From: a virus
Length of the DNA stretch: 64,000 nucleotides
IMG/VR virus record: IMGVR_UViG_3300026078_000019
Coordinates: 85,873 to 149,872 of that record
Direction: 5' to 3' (one strand)
The notes beneath the pieces are model-generated. The model was not told the DNA's origin. It did no database searches and saw only the letters and a list, made by a program, of their open reading frames with translations. This document shows, one piece after another, positions 17,130-24,421 of the stretch (its first letter is position 1; each line of letters begins with the position of its first letter). The position numbers were made by a program, and so were the translations under genes.

Positions 17130-19307
17130 ATGTCTTTCAAGACGGCAGCAGAGATCTTCGGTGATGGTGGCGGGTTCGGGCCCGCCGTTCCCTATTCGAC
17201 CTCGAATCCTCCGGGGACGAGTGCCGGCAACCGCGGCGTCCAGTTCGGCGAGCAGCTCACGGCTGCGATCGCCAACCGGACGCACTTCGCCCTGGCGCTG
17301 AACGACCAGGACCTCAACACGCGTCTGGCCTCGTTCGAGGTGGGCGGCCTCGACGCCGCCTACGACCTCGGTACCGTCGGTCCGGCGGGTTCGGGTCGTG
17401 TCGTGACGAAGGATGCCGGTGCGGTGGAGACGCGTTCCACTCTCGCCACGATGTACACGGACGATCACGCCAACGCGCACTTCCGCGCCAACGCGATCAG
17501 CGATAGCATCGACGGTGGCGGCGGCTTCGACTTCGTGGGGCGGAGCGGTGTCTCGCTGCCCACGCAGTCGTACGGCTACATCGATCGACGAGACGTCATC
17601 CTCAGCGGAGGTGGTTCCACGCTGCCCGGCGGCATCATCGCGGCCACGCTGAACGTGGGCGGTAGCGTCGTGGACAGCGTTACCCTCGGTGCAGGGACGT
17701 TCAAGGACGGCGGCAGCAACAGCGATCTGATGCTGAAGCGGGACATGGTCGAGATCCTGAACGGGACGAACCCGGGGCTCTACTACGTCAGCCTGCTCTC
17801 GACGACCACGCGCTGCACGCTGAAGCGTCTCGACGGCACGGTTCCGAGTTTCGTGGCGAACGAGAGCGTGAACATCCGGATCTTCCGTCCGATGTTCATG
17901 ACGAACGCGCCGAACGCCTCCACGGGACTTGGGTTCCAGGGCATCGTCGTCACCGGCATGCCAGGAGCCGGCGCCGCCATGGAGTTCATCCCGGGTGCCG
18001 TGGGCGGGCGTTTCGATCAGCTACTGACGGGCGGAGCCGGTTACGCCTTCCTCGTCAAGTCGCGTTTCGCGACCGGAACGACGGCCGCCATCATGGGCGT
18101 CGACGGTCTCGGCCAGATCTTCAGCGTTGCCACCAGTGCTCTGCTGACGGCGGCGCAGTTGGCGTCGGGCGTTGGCTTCGGCAATCCCGGATACTACTCG
18201 CAGATCGGCGGGACTCAGCCGTACGAAGCCGGGGTCGTGGTCCGCATCGACGACCAGATCAACCACCACTACGGCGTGGTGGTGTCGAGCGAGTCGCGCG
18301 GAAGTGCAATCTTCACGGGCGGAACGATCAACTTCACCTTCGGCTCGCCGGGTGGTCGCATCGTGTCCGGTACGGTCGCAGCGACGGACTGGTTCGTCGC
18401 GCCGGACGCCACCTTCATCGAGATCCTTACTCCGTCGGCTCAGGCGGGCATCTACCGCGTCAGCGCGCGTGGCGCTGGTAACGGCCAGCTCGACCTCATC
18501 GATCTCGGCGGCGCCGCAGTCACGGGCTTCCCCACGACGGGTACCGGCACCTTCCGCATCCTGCACGGCGTCAACCTCGGCGACCGCACGTTCGGACAAG
18601 AGATCGCGGCACATCGGGCAGCGGCCAGCATCGAGGTTCCGGCTCAGGCGAACTCCTCGGGCATCTCGTTCTTCGTCAGCAGCCACGACGCGCAGTACGC
18701 GTTCCGGATGTTCACGACCGAAGACGGCGTGACAGCGGAGTACGCGCGGCTGAACTCGAACGGTACGTACGAAGCGAAGAGCTTCGGATACGTCAACCCG
18801 CCGACCCGCTACAACAACATCTCGCTGCCCGCCTTCCATCGCGATCAGCTCAACAGCACGGTCGCCGACTTCCACATCGGTGCCGGCACCAACAACTACT
18901 GGCTCATCAAGAGCAACGGCGGCGACATCTATGCCGACCTCAACCCGTATCTGCGCGACGGCATGATCATCACCGGCATCGAGGTGATCATGAAGCCGGG
19001 CGCCGCGCGCTCCAGTACGAACCGCGCCTACGCCCTGGTGGGCTACACGCCCCAGAGCTGGGTGTCGGCGGGCTCGAACCCCGTTGCTCCGGTGCAGGTC
19101 GCGTTCGAGTACGACGACACCACCGCCAACAAGCAGATCATCTCGATCACCGGCCTCAGCCACACCGTGGTGCGCGACAGCTTCAACGGCAGTCGCGACT
19201 ACTGGATGATCCTCGGCGCCGGCAACACCGCCGGCACGGGCGGCCAGGAAGATACGTTCTGGGGCGTGCGCATCCACTACACGGATCCCGGTCCACGCAA
19301 CAACTGA
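17130..19307 (+). CDS. Tail fibre or spike-like protein (725 aa)
   Basis: The protein is Gly/Ser/Thr/Asn rich with long beta-prone stretches, typical of phage fibres. The N-terminus (MSFKTAAEIFGDGGGFGPAV) may anchor to the virion. The middle has repeated turns such as GGTINFTFGSPGGRIVSG. The C-terminus (ITGIEVIMKPGAARSSTNRA, then DTFWGVRIHYTDPG) reads like a compact receptor-binding beta domain. It has a GGAGTGAG Shine-Dalgarno and precedes the membrane-protein cluster. Receptor binding is inferred. Confidence 0.7.
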   Translation: MSFKTAAEIFGDGGGFGPAVPYSTSNPPGTSAGNRGVQFGEQLTAAIANRTHFALALNDQDLNTRLASFEVGGLDAAYDLGTVGPAGSGRVVTKDAGAVETRSTLATMYTDDHANAHFRANAISDSIDGGGGFDFVGRSGVSLPTQSYGYIDRRDVILSGGGSTLPGGIIAATLNVGGSVVDSVTLGAGTFKDGGSNSDLMLKRDMVEILNGTNPGLYYVSLLSTTTRCTLKRLDGTVPSFVANESVNIRIFRPMFMTNAPNASTGLGFQGIVVTGMPGAGAAMEFIPGAVGGRFDQLLTGGAGYAFLVKSRFATGTTAAIMGVDGLGQIFSVATSALLTAAQLASGVGFGNPGYYSQIGGTQPYEAGVVVRIDDQINHHYGVVVSSESRGSAIFTGGTINFTFGSPGGRIVSGTVAATDWFVAPDATFIEILTPSAQAGIYRVSARGAGNGQLDLIDLGGAAVTGFPTTGTGTFRILHGVNLGDRTFGQEIAAHRAAASIEVPAQANSSGISFFVSSHDAQYAFRMFTTEDGVTAEYARLNSNGTYEAKSFGYVNPPTRYNNISLPAFHRDQLNSTVADFHIGAGTNNYWLIKSNGGDIYADLNPYLRDGMIITGIEVIMKPGAARSSTNRAYALVGYTPQSWVSAGSNPVAPVQVAFEYDDTTANKQIISITGLSHTVVRDSFNGSRDYWMILGAGNTAGTGGQEDTFWGVRIHYTDPGPRNN

Positions 19308-19314
19308 GGTGATC

Positions 19315-19833
19315 ATGGGCCCGCTGGAGATGTTCTATTCGTGGCAGGCGATGCTCGTGGCGGGCATCGCTTGGATGATCACGCAGTTCGTCAAGACCGC
19401 CATCGACATCCACACGGGCCACGGCGTCATCCAGAAGCAGACCTCGGTTCCTCCGCCGGATCCGGAGATCGTGCCGGGACCGGAAACGAAGGACGACAAG
19501 GCCGTCACCTACCGGGATCCGGCCAAGCCGGCGACCGTCCAGGTGAAGGCGGCGGTGGGTCGCGACGTACGTCGTGACACCCCGATCATGAACCGCATCG
19601 TGCTACCGATCGTCCCGGTACTCGTCGGTGCGCTCATCGCAGCGATCGTGCCGGTACATCCCGAGGTCCTCACCGCCTACGTCGACTCCAAGGTCCAGGG
19701 CGTGTGGCAAGGCGCAGGCATCTACGCGATGTGGGGCGCGATCTGCGGGCAGTTCAGCTCGTACATCTTCGACAAGATCTCGAAGGGCATCGAAGGGTTC
19801 CGCGTTCCGACGCGTCAGGCCGAGGGAGGCTGA
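19315..19833 (+). CDS. Two-transmembrane membrane protein, holin candidate (172 aa)
   Basis: Hydrophobic segments are at about residues 9-27 (AMLVAGIAWMITQF) and 94-115 (IVLPIVPVLVGALIAAIV), with a weaker one near 140. A Pro-rich, charged loop lies between. The ATG at 19315 (GAGGTGAT Shine-Dalgarno) is preferred over an upstream in-frame GTG at 19309. Its place after the fibre gene and before spanin-like genes is where phages often keep holins. No endolysin is seen next to it, so the holin role is tentative. Confidence 0.6.
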   Translation: MGPLEMFYSWQAMLVAGIAWMITQFVKTAIDIHTGHGVIQKQTSVPPPDPEIVPGPETKDDKAVTYRDPAKPATVQVKAAVGRDVRRDTPIMNRIVLPIVPVLVGALIAAIVPVHPEVLTAYVDSKVQGVWQGAGIYAMWGAICGQFSSYIFDKISKGIEGFRVPTRQAEGG

Positions 19834-19835
19834 TC

Positions 19836-20408
19836 ATGGATCCGCGCGTGCAGCAGGGGTTCGAGGAGGGTGTGAAGACGGCGCTCAGCGCGGGCGTGAT
19901 GTCGTCGTTCCTGGCGCAGCGTGCGGCGCAGGGCGCTCGCGTGGCGCCCGGGTTGCTGGCGAAGGCGGAGTCGCTGGCACCCGGGGCGCTGCGGAGTGTG
20001 GCCCTCAACGCTGGTGCCGACGTCAGGGCGGCTCGGCAGGTCCAGGCGCTGGCTCCTGCGAAGGCGGGACTTCAGCAGCGTATCGCGCAGACGCCGCTGA
20101 GCTTCAACCAGGCGAAGCCGCTCACCACGCACGACGCGTTCAACCACACGCATCAGTACAGCCAGGGGTACATGAACGCGCTCGCCAACCCCTCGGCACA
20201 GGTGCACTCGATGACCTCGGCAGGATCGGTGGTATCGGGCGTGGCGCCGAACATGCTCGGTCGAGCGGCACCGGCACCGGCTCCGGTTCTTGGCGCCACG
20301 GTGCCGCGTGGGCGTCGTCCGCTGGCTTCTCCAGCGCTTGGTGCCACGGTGCCGGCGGCTCGCCTGCCCGGCCGGGCGAACCCGTACGATGCTACGGTGG
20401 TGGCATGA
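19836..20408 (+). CDS. Ala/Pro-rich protein of unknown function (190 aa)
   Basis: Strong Shine-Dalgarno (GAGGGAGG) before ATG 19836. The N-terminal half is Ala-rich and helical. The C-terminus is Pro/Ala-rich with a repeated LGATVP motif, probably disordered. It lies between a membrane protein and a spanin-like gene. It may be a virion internal or lysis-associated protein. No family recognised. Confidence 0.7.
   Translation: MDPRVQQGFEEGVKTALSAGVMSSFLAQRAAQGARVAPGLLAKAESLAPGALRSVALNAGADVRAARQVQALAPAKAGLQQRIAQTPLSFNQAKPLTTHDAFNHTHQYSQGYMNALANPSAQVHSMTSAGSVVSGVAPNMLGRAAPAPAPVLGATVPRGRRPLASPALGATVPAARLPGRANPYDATVVA
20393..20398 (+). promoter_or_regulatory. Possible internal -10 element (TACGGT)
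   Basis: TACGGT lies exactly 6 nt before the ATG at 20405, inside the end of the upstream gene, and that ATG lacks a clear Shine-Dalgarno. It fits the leaderless pattern, but ATGA coupling to the upstream gene is an alternative. Confidence 0.35.
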
Positions 20409-20755
20409 ACTGGTTCAAGGACACCGCCTGGCCCTGGCTCAAGGCGAACTGGCAGTGGGTGCTGTTTCCGATCGGCATCTTGATGTTCGTGCTGCGCGCC
20501 ATGCAGCCGAAGCCGCAGGTCGAGATCATCGATCCGACGGAGAAGGCGGACGAGCGCGCCAAGATCGAGGAAGAGACGCGGCAGCGTCAGCTCGAAGCGG
20601 AGCGTGCCCGCCTGGCGGCCGAGGAGAAGGCGGCGGCGGACAAGGCGACTGCCGACCGGACGGCGGTGGAACAGCAGCAGGCGGCAGAGGTCGATGCGCT
20701 GCGGACCGCCCCCGACACACTCCGCGCCCGCATGCTTCGAGCGGGGAAGCCGTGA
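20405..20755 (+). CDS. Inner-membrane coiled-coil protein, i-spanin-like (116 aa)
   Basis: One N-terminal membrane segment (WVLFPIGILMFVLRAM, about 20-36) is followed by a long Glu/Arg/Ala-rich coiled coil (EEETRQRQLEAERARLAAEE). This topology matches Rz-type inner-membrane spanins, which span the periplasm with an outer-membrane partner to disrupt the envelope. No lipoprotein partner is evident in the next two genes, so the call rests on topology only. ATGA overlap with the upstream gene. Confidence 0.55.
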   Translation: MNWFKDTAWPWLKANWQWVLFPIGILMFVLRAMQPKPQVEIIDPTEKADERAKIEEETRQRQLEAERARLAAEEKAAADKATADRTAVEQQQAAEVDALRTAPDTLRARMLRAGKP

Positions 20756-21048
20756 GGCTACTCCTTGGTGAAGAGACGCGAGATCAGCGGCTCGTGAGCT
20801 TGGTCGAGCATTTCGGCAGTCCGGACTACACCACCGTGGAATACGGGATCGGCTTTCCTTCTGCTTCTCACTACGGAGTGAACGGGGCGCTACAGGTGAC
20901 TCGCGAGAACATCGAGCGGGCCTTGAAGATCGCCTTCATCAACTTCGGAGTCGATCCGCTCAAGGTGGTGGTGGAACATGCGTCCGGAGACATGGGCCCG
21001 ACGCTCCAGTATCTCGACTGGGCGGTTACCCTGCGGGAGGCACCGTGA
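20752..21048 (+). CDS. Small protein of unknown function (98 aa)
   Basis: GTG start overlapping the previous stop (GTGA) with a GGGGAAG Shine-Dalgarno. Soluble alpha/beta composition (TVEYGIGFPSASHYGVNGAL, IERALKIAFINFGVDPLKVV). The tight overlaps on both sides support a real gene in the putative lysis cluster. No family recognised. Confidence 0.7.
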   Translation: MRLLLGEETRDQRLVSLVEHFGSPDYTTVEYGIGFPSASHYGVNGALQVTRENIERALKIAFINFGVDPLKVVVEHASGDMGPTLQYLDWAVTLREAP

Positions 21049-21545
21049 GCCGGCTCTGGGCGGTCCTGGGGCTCGTTCTGGCCGTCTGGACGACTCCTGG
21101 GCTCGCCAGGGCCCAGGAGGACGCCGAAGAGCCGCTGGTGGCTCCGGACGTCCCGCCCGGCGACGACGTCATCGAGCACCTGGCGCTGAGGGCTCCAGCC
21201 CCCGTCGAGGGCATGCTGCTCGACATGGACACCAGCATCCGCTGGACCCACCGCATCGAGTGGTATCGCCAGGAGCTACAGCTTCAGTACCGCTTGCGGG
21301 CATCCCTGCTCGATGCAGAGCGCCGCAGCCACGCCACCGAGCTGAGCCTTACCACCACGAGCATGCAGCGAGAGATCGACGGACTTCGTCAGGACCTTCG
21401 AGACCAGGCGGCGACCGCAGCACAGCAGCTCGCTCAGGCCCGAGAGCATCCTTGGTACGACACCTTCGTCTTCGGGTTCGTAATGGGGGTCTTGGCCGTC
21501 GGTCTGGTGGTGGGCGTGACCGCCGGTTTGCTGAGTCAGCTCTAA
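21045..21545 (+). CDS. Exported protein with signal peptide, coiled coil and C-terminal membrane segment (166 aa)
   Basis: GTG start with a GGGAGG Shine-Dalgarno and overlap with the upstream stop. The N-terminus looks like a signal peptide (LWAVLGLVLAVWTTPGLARA, cleavage likely after ARA). The middle is a coiled coil (about 75-130). A hydrophobic segment (VMGVLAVGLVVGVTAGLL) forms the C-terminus. It may act with the preceding TM-coiled-coil protein in envelope disruption. Its TAA stop abuts the converging terminator. Confidence 0.65.
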   Translation: MSRLWAVLGLVLAVWTTPGLARAQEDAEEPLVAPDVPPGDDVIEHLALRAPAPVEGMLLDMDTSIRWTHRIEWYRQELQLQYRLRASLLDAERRSHATELSLTTTSMQREIDGLRQDLRDQAATAAQQLAQAREHPWYDTFVFGFVMGVLAVGLVVGVTAGLLSQL

Positions 21546-21579
21546 GCAAAGGGAGCTGTCTCCCCGGCCCTTGCGGGCC
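21546..21579 (-). terminator. Tandem-hairpin terminator of the receiver-domain gene
   Basis: On the minus strand, hairpin 21579-21566 (GGCCC/GGGCC, 4-nt loop) is followed by hairpin 21564-21551 (GGGAG/CTCCC, 4-nt loop) and then TTTGCTTA. The TTTGC tract abuts the TAA stop of the plus-strand gene. Confidence 0.65.
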
Positions 21580-21583
21580 TAGA

Positions 21584-21973
21584 TCAGCACACCAGCTCCG
21601 GCACCGTCTTCTTCGTCTCCTCCACCCAAGCCTTCAGCGCGTCGAGCGCGACCTCCGGCTTGAAGGTGATCCACGGCTTGATATCGTCTTGGGGATCGTC
21701 GCCGCTGACCACGACGAACGGCAGGTTGCGCTCCTGGCATTCCGTGACGACGCGGGAGCCCGCGCCCTTCCTCGGCTCGCCGTCCCCGTGGTACGGGAAC
21801 GTCCAGTCGATGATCACGGCACCGATGTACTGGTTCGTGCTCTCCTCGCGGAGCGCGTGCATGGCCTGGTGCAGGCTCGACGCCCGCACCACCTCAACGC
21901 CGGCCTTGGAGAGCACGCGGCGGATGGCGTTGGCTTTGTAGTCGGCGTCCTCGACGAGCAGGATGGTCTTCAT
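21584..21973 (-). CDS. Single-domain response-regulator receiver (CheY-like) protein (129 aa)
   Basis: All receiver-domain landmarks are present: acidic pair Glu8-Asp9, phospho-acceptor Asp56 in VIIDW, Ser90 in VVVSGDD, and Lys105 in TFKPE. No output domain follows, so it is CheY-like. In bacteria such domains are phosphorylated by histidine kinases and act through protein contacts. The gene is a complete unit with its own CTATAAGCAG promoter, Shine-Dalgarno (GAAGGAGAA) and terminator. A role in tuning host signalling or transcription is inference. Confidence 0.85.
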   Translation of the reverse strand: MKTILLVEDADYKANAIRRVLSKAGVEVVRASSLHQAMHALREESTNQYIGAVIIDWTFPYHGDGEPRKGAGSRVVTECQERNLPFVVVSGDDPQDDIKPWITFKPEVALDALKAWVEETKKTVPELVC

Positions 21974-21989
21974 GGGGGTTCTCCTTCAT

Positions 21990-21999
21990 CTGCTTATAG
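21990..21999 (-). promoter_or_regulatory. Minus-strand promoter CTATAAGCAG
   Basis: CTATAAGCAG on the minus strand lies 16 nt before the ATG at 21973. It shares CTATNAGCAG with sites at 38879, 49390 and 63062. The upstream AAAACGG box seen at two other sites is missing here. Confidence 0.6.
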
Positions 22000-22010
22000 G
22001 TGAGATCGTA

Positions 22011-22050
22011 GGCAAAAAGACAAGAGGCGAGCCCAGTTACGGGCCCGCCT
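22011..22050 (-). terminator. Terminator of the long replication operon
   Basis: On the minus strand, a stem 22050-22041 pairs with 22034-22025 (AGGCG and GGGC arms with one bulge on each side, 6-nt loop). It is followed by TCTTGTCTTTTTGCC. It is the best intrinsic terminator in the window and lies just upstream of the receiver-gene promoter. Confidence 0.7.
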
Positions 22051-22054
22051 CAGG

Positions 22055-22240
22055 TCACTCCTCCGGTTCGATCTCGACGGCGTTCTCCACCAGCCTGGTG
22101 CGGATGGCGGATTCACGGTCCTCAAGGCCGGTGAGGTTGATGCCGAGCTGCTGCGCGAGGATCTTCAGGTCGTCCAGACCCATCTCACGCAGCTTGGTGG
22201 CACTCACCTCGATCATCATCCCCGGAGGGAGGGGCTCCAC
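22055..22240 (-). CDS. Small SAP/Rho-N/HeH-like protein (61 aa; start uncertain)
   Basis: The C-terminal 50 residues (LREMGLDDLKILAQQLGINL followed by RESAIRTRLVENA) have the helix-extended-helix layout of SAP, LEM or Rho-N domains, which often bind nucleic acid. GTG at 22240 is listed; ATG at 22219 (giving MMIEVSATKL) is an alternative. Neither has a good Shine-Dalgarno, so it may rely on coupling to the gene at 22288-22713. It is the last gene before the terminator. Confidence 0.6.
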   Translation of the reverse strand: MEPLPPGMMIEVSATKLREMGLDDLKILAQQLGINLTGLEDRESAIRTRLVENAVEIEPEE

Positions 22241-22287
22241 TCCGGGGATGACTTGGATCGGGGTTCCTCGAATCGGCCGAGAGGACG

Positions 22288-22713
22288 TCAGCCGTTTCCC
22301 AGCAGCTCCAGCTTGATCTCCATCTCCTCGGCGTTCGCCTTCGCGGACGGCGTCGAGAGGACGAGGACCACGAGCAGGTCGTGGATCTTGCGCGTGCGCG
22401 CGTCCAGCTCCGCGATGGCCTTCTTCGTCGCGGCGTCGACGCCACCACCGCCACCGCTGCTCTTCGTGCCCTCGGACGAGTCGACCTTGTCCTTGGCACT
22501 CGACGCCTTCGCGCCGCCGCCCTCGTCCGCGCCCTGCGCGTCCATGATGTGCTGGACGCGGGTCGCCGCGTCCCACGGCATGTAGTCGGTCGACGACTTG
22601 CCGAGCGCGCGGAGCGCGTCCGTGACGACCTTGCGCTTGGCAGCGTCGGAGTTGTTCGCCAGCTCCAGCCACGCTTCACGGCTGCGCTTCTCGATTCCTG
22701 CGGGAAGTCCCAT
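22288..22713 (-). CDS. Unknown protein with a low-complexity linker (141 aa)
   Basis: Strong Shine-Dalgarno (GAGGAGAA, 8 nt before ATG). The N-terminal about 55 residues are helical (REAWLELANNSDAAKRKVVT). A Ser/Gly/Lys-rich linker with a run of five Gly follows (about 65-95). The C-terminal helix (VDAATKKAIAELDARTRKIH) may oligomerise. Late position in the replication operon. No family recognised. Confidence 0.75.
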   Translation of the reverse strand: MGLPAGIEKRSREAWLELANNSDAAKRKVVTDALRALGKSSTDYMPWDAATRVQHIMDAQGADEGGGAKASSAKDKVDSSEGTKSSGGGGGVDAATKKAIAELDARTRKIHDLLVVLVLSTPSAKANAEEMEIKLELLGNG

Positions 22714-22728
22714 TTTGATCGTTCTCCT

Positions 22729-23058
22729 CTACCTGGTTTCCGTGTTCTTCAAGATGAAGCTATTCGTCAGAGCGCATTCCGTTGCTTGGACATCCGTGCA
22801 CTGGAAGCACGCCCTAAGATCTCGGGTTCGAGCGGGGCATCCACCGACGATGGGGGACACCTGCTTGAAGTTCGCGTCGATCCACTGCATCACCAGCAGA
22901 CGCGTCTTATCTACTCTTCGTTGGGGAAGATCCACATCCTCGCCGAGGGCGAGGCGGATCAGGGTCTCGCGCGGTAGGCCGCGGTGAGCACTGGGGTTCG
23001 TCTCTTGGGCCATCAGCACTAGCTCGCTGACGTTCAGAGAGTCAAGGAGATCCTGCAT
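22729..23058 (-). CDS. Unknown small Cys-containing protein (109 aa)
   Basis: ATG 23058 has a GGGAGG Shine-Dalgarno; the open frame upstream is a shadow of the next gene. The N-terminus looks like a helical bundle (LLDSLNVSELVLMAQETN, GLPRETLIRLALGED). The C-terminus has four Cys (G-G-C-P, A-C-F-Q-C, T-E-C) that could form a zinc or Fe-S site. It reminds me of small replication-operon proteins in other large phages, but I cannot name a function. Confidence 0.7.
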   Translation of the reverse strand: MQDLLDSLNVSELVLMAQETNPSAHRGLPRETLIRLALGEDVDLPQRRVDKTRLLVMQWIDANFKQVSPIVGGCPARTRDLRACFQCTDVQATECALTNSFILKNTETR

Positions 23059-23293
23059 CAGGGCCTCCCGCGCGGAAGCGCATCTTGAACCGGCTGTTCG
23101 GGCAGATCTCGCACTTACGGCCGAAGTACAGGGATGCACAGAGGGCGCGAAGCACAACGCTCCGCTTGCCCTTCTCGACACGGAAGAAGTGACCCTCGGG
23201 GCGGAACACGGAGCCCCGGGCGTAACAGACCGCGAACCGGGGGTCTTCGGTCGTGTCCTTGTTGAGGGTGATCAGCTCGGTGGGCTTGCTCAT
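23042..23293 (-). CDS. Unknown small protein (83 aa)
   Basis: The ATG overlaps the RusA-like gene's stop (ATGA) and the end overlaps the next gene by 17 nt. Basic, with a Cys pair (C-E-I-C) in the C-terminal third. Overlap on both sides supports expression. No family recognised. Confidence 0.65.
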   Translation of the reverse strand: MSKPTELITLNKDTTEDPRFAVCYARGSVFRPEGHFFRVEKGKRSVVLRALCASLYFGRKCEICPNSRFKMRFRAGGPDAGSP

Positions 23294-23835
23294 TCGAAGC
23301 CTCGATACCGGATTACGATCCGAGGGTCAACCGGGTCGTGGCGTTTGCAGATGGTGACGTCGAGGTTGGCGGAATCGTCGACACCGCTTCCCTTCACCAC
23401 TGCGTCTTCGATCAGCTTGATGTAGTTGCTGGCGTCCATCTTCTTGTAGGGGGAACGAGGCTGTGGCTTTCCCGTCTTGCCTCCTGAGGTCGTGCCGCCG
23501 CCCACCTTCCACGCTCCGTTGAGCATGTCGGTGTACAGCCAGATCTCTAGGGCTAGACTCCCCCCTTGCTTATAGACGAGGTCGACCACCTGTCCCCACG
23601 GCACCTGGCTGTGCATCAGGGTTTGCGAGACTTCGGCCCGAAGCGCATCCTCGAAGACCTTGCCCTCCTTGGACAGGAAGACCATGCCGCGCGCTCGGGT
23701 GTACGCCGCGTTCACGCTGATCGGACGAGGGTCACGAAGACGGACCCAGTTCTCGACCACCAGAATCTTCTGGGCGTCGTGATCTTCGATCCGCCGCAAC
23801 TCCTCGTCGATCTCGTTCCGCCTAAGAACCGCCAC
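23290..23835 (-). CDS. RusA-family Holliday junction resolvase (181 aa)
   Basis: The RusA layout is clear: ISVNAAYTRARGMVFLSKEG near residue 42, then a helix, then KKMDASNYIKLIEDAV with an Asp-Asn pair, then G-V-D-D-S-A and a final beta strand. RusA dimers cut four-way DNA junctions using conserved Asp residues in these positions. The extra loop (GGGTTSGGKTGKPQP) is unusual. GTG 23835 is chosen because the frame further upstream is a shadow of the next gene; its Shine-Dalgarno is weak. It lies in the replication and recombination operon. Confidence 0.75.
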   Translation of the reverse strand: MAVLRRNEIDEELRRIEDHDAQKILVVENWVRLRDPRPISVNAAYTRARGMVFLSKEGKVFEDALRAEVSQTLMHSQVPWGQVVDLVYKQGGSLALEIWLYTDMLNGAWKVGGGTTSGGKTGKPQPRSPYKKMDASNYIKLIEDAVVKGSGVDDSANLDVTICKRHDPVDPRIVIRYRGFE

Positions 23836-24421
23836 GGCTGAAGTCCCCGGCGGAGGGCCTGGTCGGTCGCTTGCGGTGGTTCGCGATGTTGGCGTCCCGC
23901 ATCGACTGGTCGAAGTCGAGCTTGCGCAGCTCGATGATGCGAGAAAGCGCGTCGGCACTGCGCTGATACGCCTTGTAGCGAGCCTCCAAGATCTCCTTCA
24001 TCGCGAAGAGACGAAGCAGCTCCAGCTCGTACTCCACGCGAACCGGGTCCTCTCGGACCAGGGCCGGGATCTCGACCTTCGGGATGTCCTTCGCGAAGAG
24101 CTTCGACTTCAGGTTCGCTTCGATCAGCTTTAGCGAAGCTGCGCCGACCTTGTACGCCGCTTCGATGTTCGCGAGGTCCCCGAAGACGTACTGGGCGTAC
24201 GCGGTGTAGCGGATGAAGTGCTGCCCCAGCTCGTTGTTCGACATCGAGGTGACGTCGATCTGAGTGAGGTCCGCTGGCTCGCCTGTGGGCCGTGGGAACT
24301 TCGTCAGGCCCTTGGCTTCCACCTGGGCCTCGACCTCGTCGATGATCTCTTGGGCGTTCTTGTACTGCTCCCTTTCGTCGCTCGACAAGACCGGTGCTTT
24401 TCCTAGATCGATCTTCGGCAC
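23822..24421 (-). CDS. Helical protein of the recombination cluster (199 aa)
   Basis: GTG 24421 overlaps the TAG stop of the upstream nuclease gene and has a GGGAGG Shine-Dalgarno. Almost all helical (EIIDEVEAQVEAKGL, LELLRLFAMKEILEARYKAY), with a disordered basic C-terminus. It sits between a Cas4-like nuclease and a RusA-like resolvase, so a DNA-repair accessory role is possible. No family recognised. Confidence 0.7.
   Translation of the reverse strand: MPKIDLGKAPVLSSDEREQYKNAQEIIDEVEAQVEAKGLTKFPRPTGEPADLTQIDVTSMSNNELGQHFIRYTAYAQYVFGDLANIEAAYKVGAASLKLIEANLKSKLFAKDIPKVEIPALVREDPVRVEYELELLRLFAMKEILEARYKAYQRSADALSRIIELRKLDFDQSMRDANIANHRKRPTRPSAGDFSRGGS

Noticed and set aside
23566-23580. CTTATAG-like match resembling the minus-strand promoter
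   Set aside because: It lies inside the RusA-like coding region, lacks the full CTATNAGCAG and has no start codon with Shine-Dalgarno downstream.
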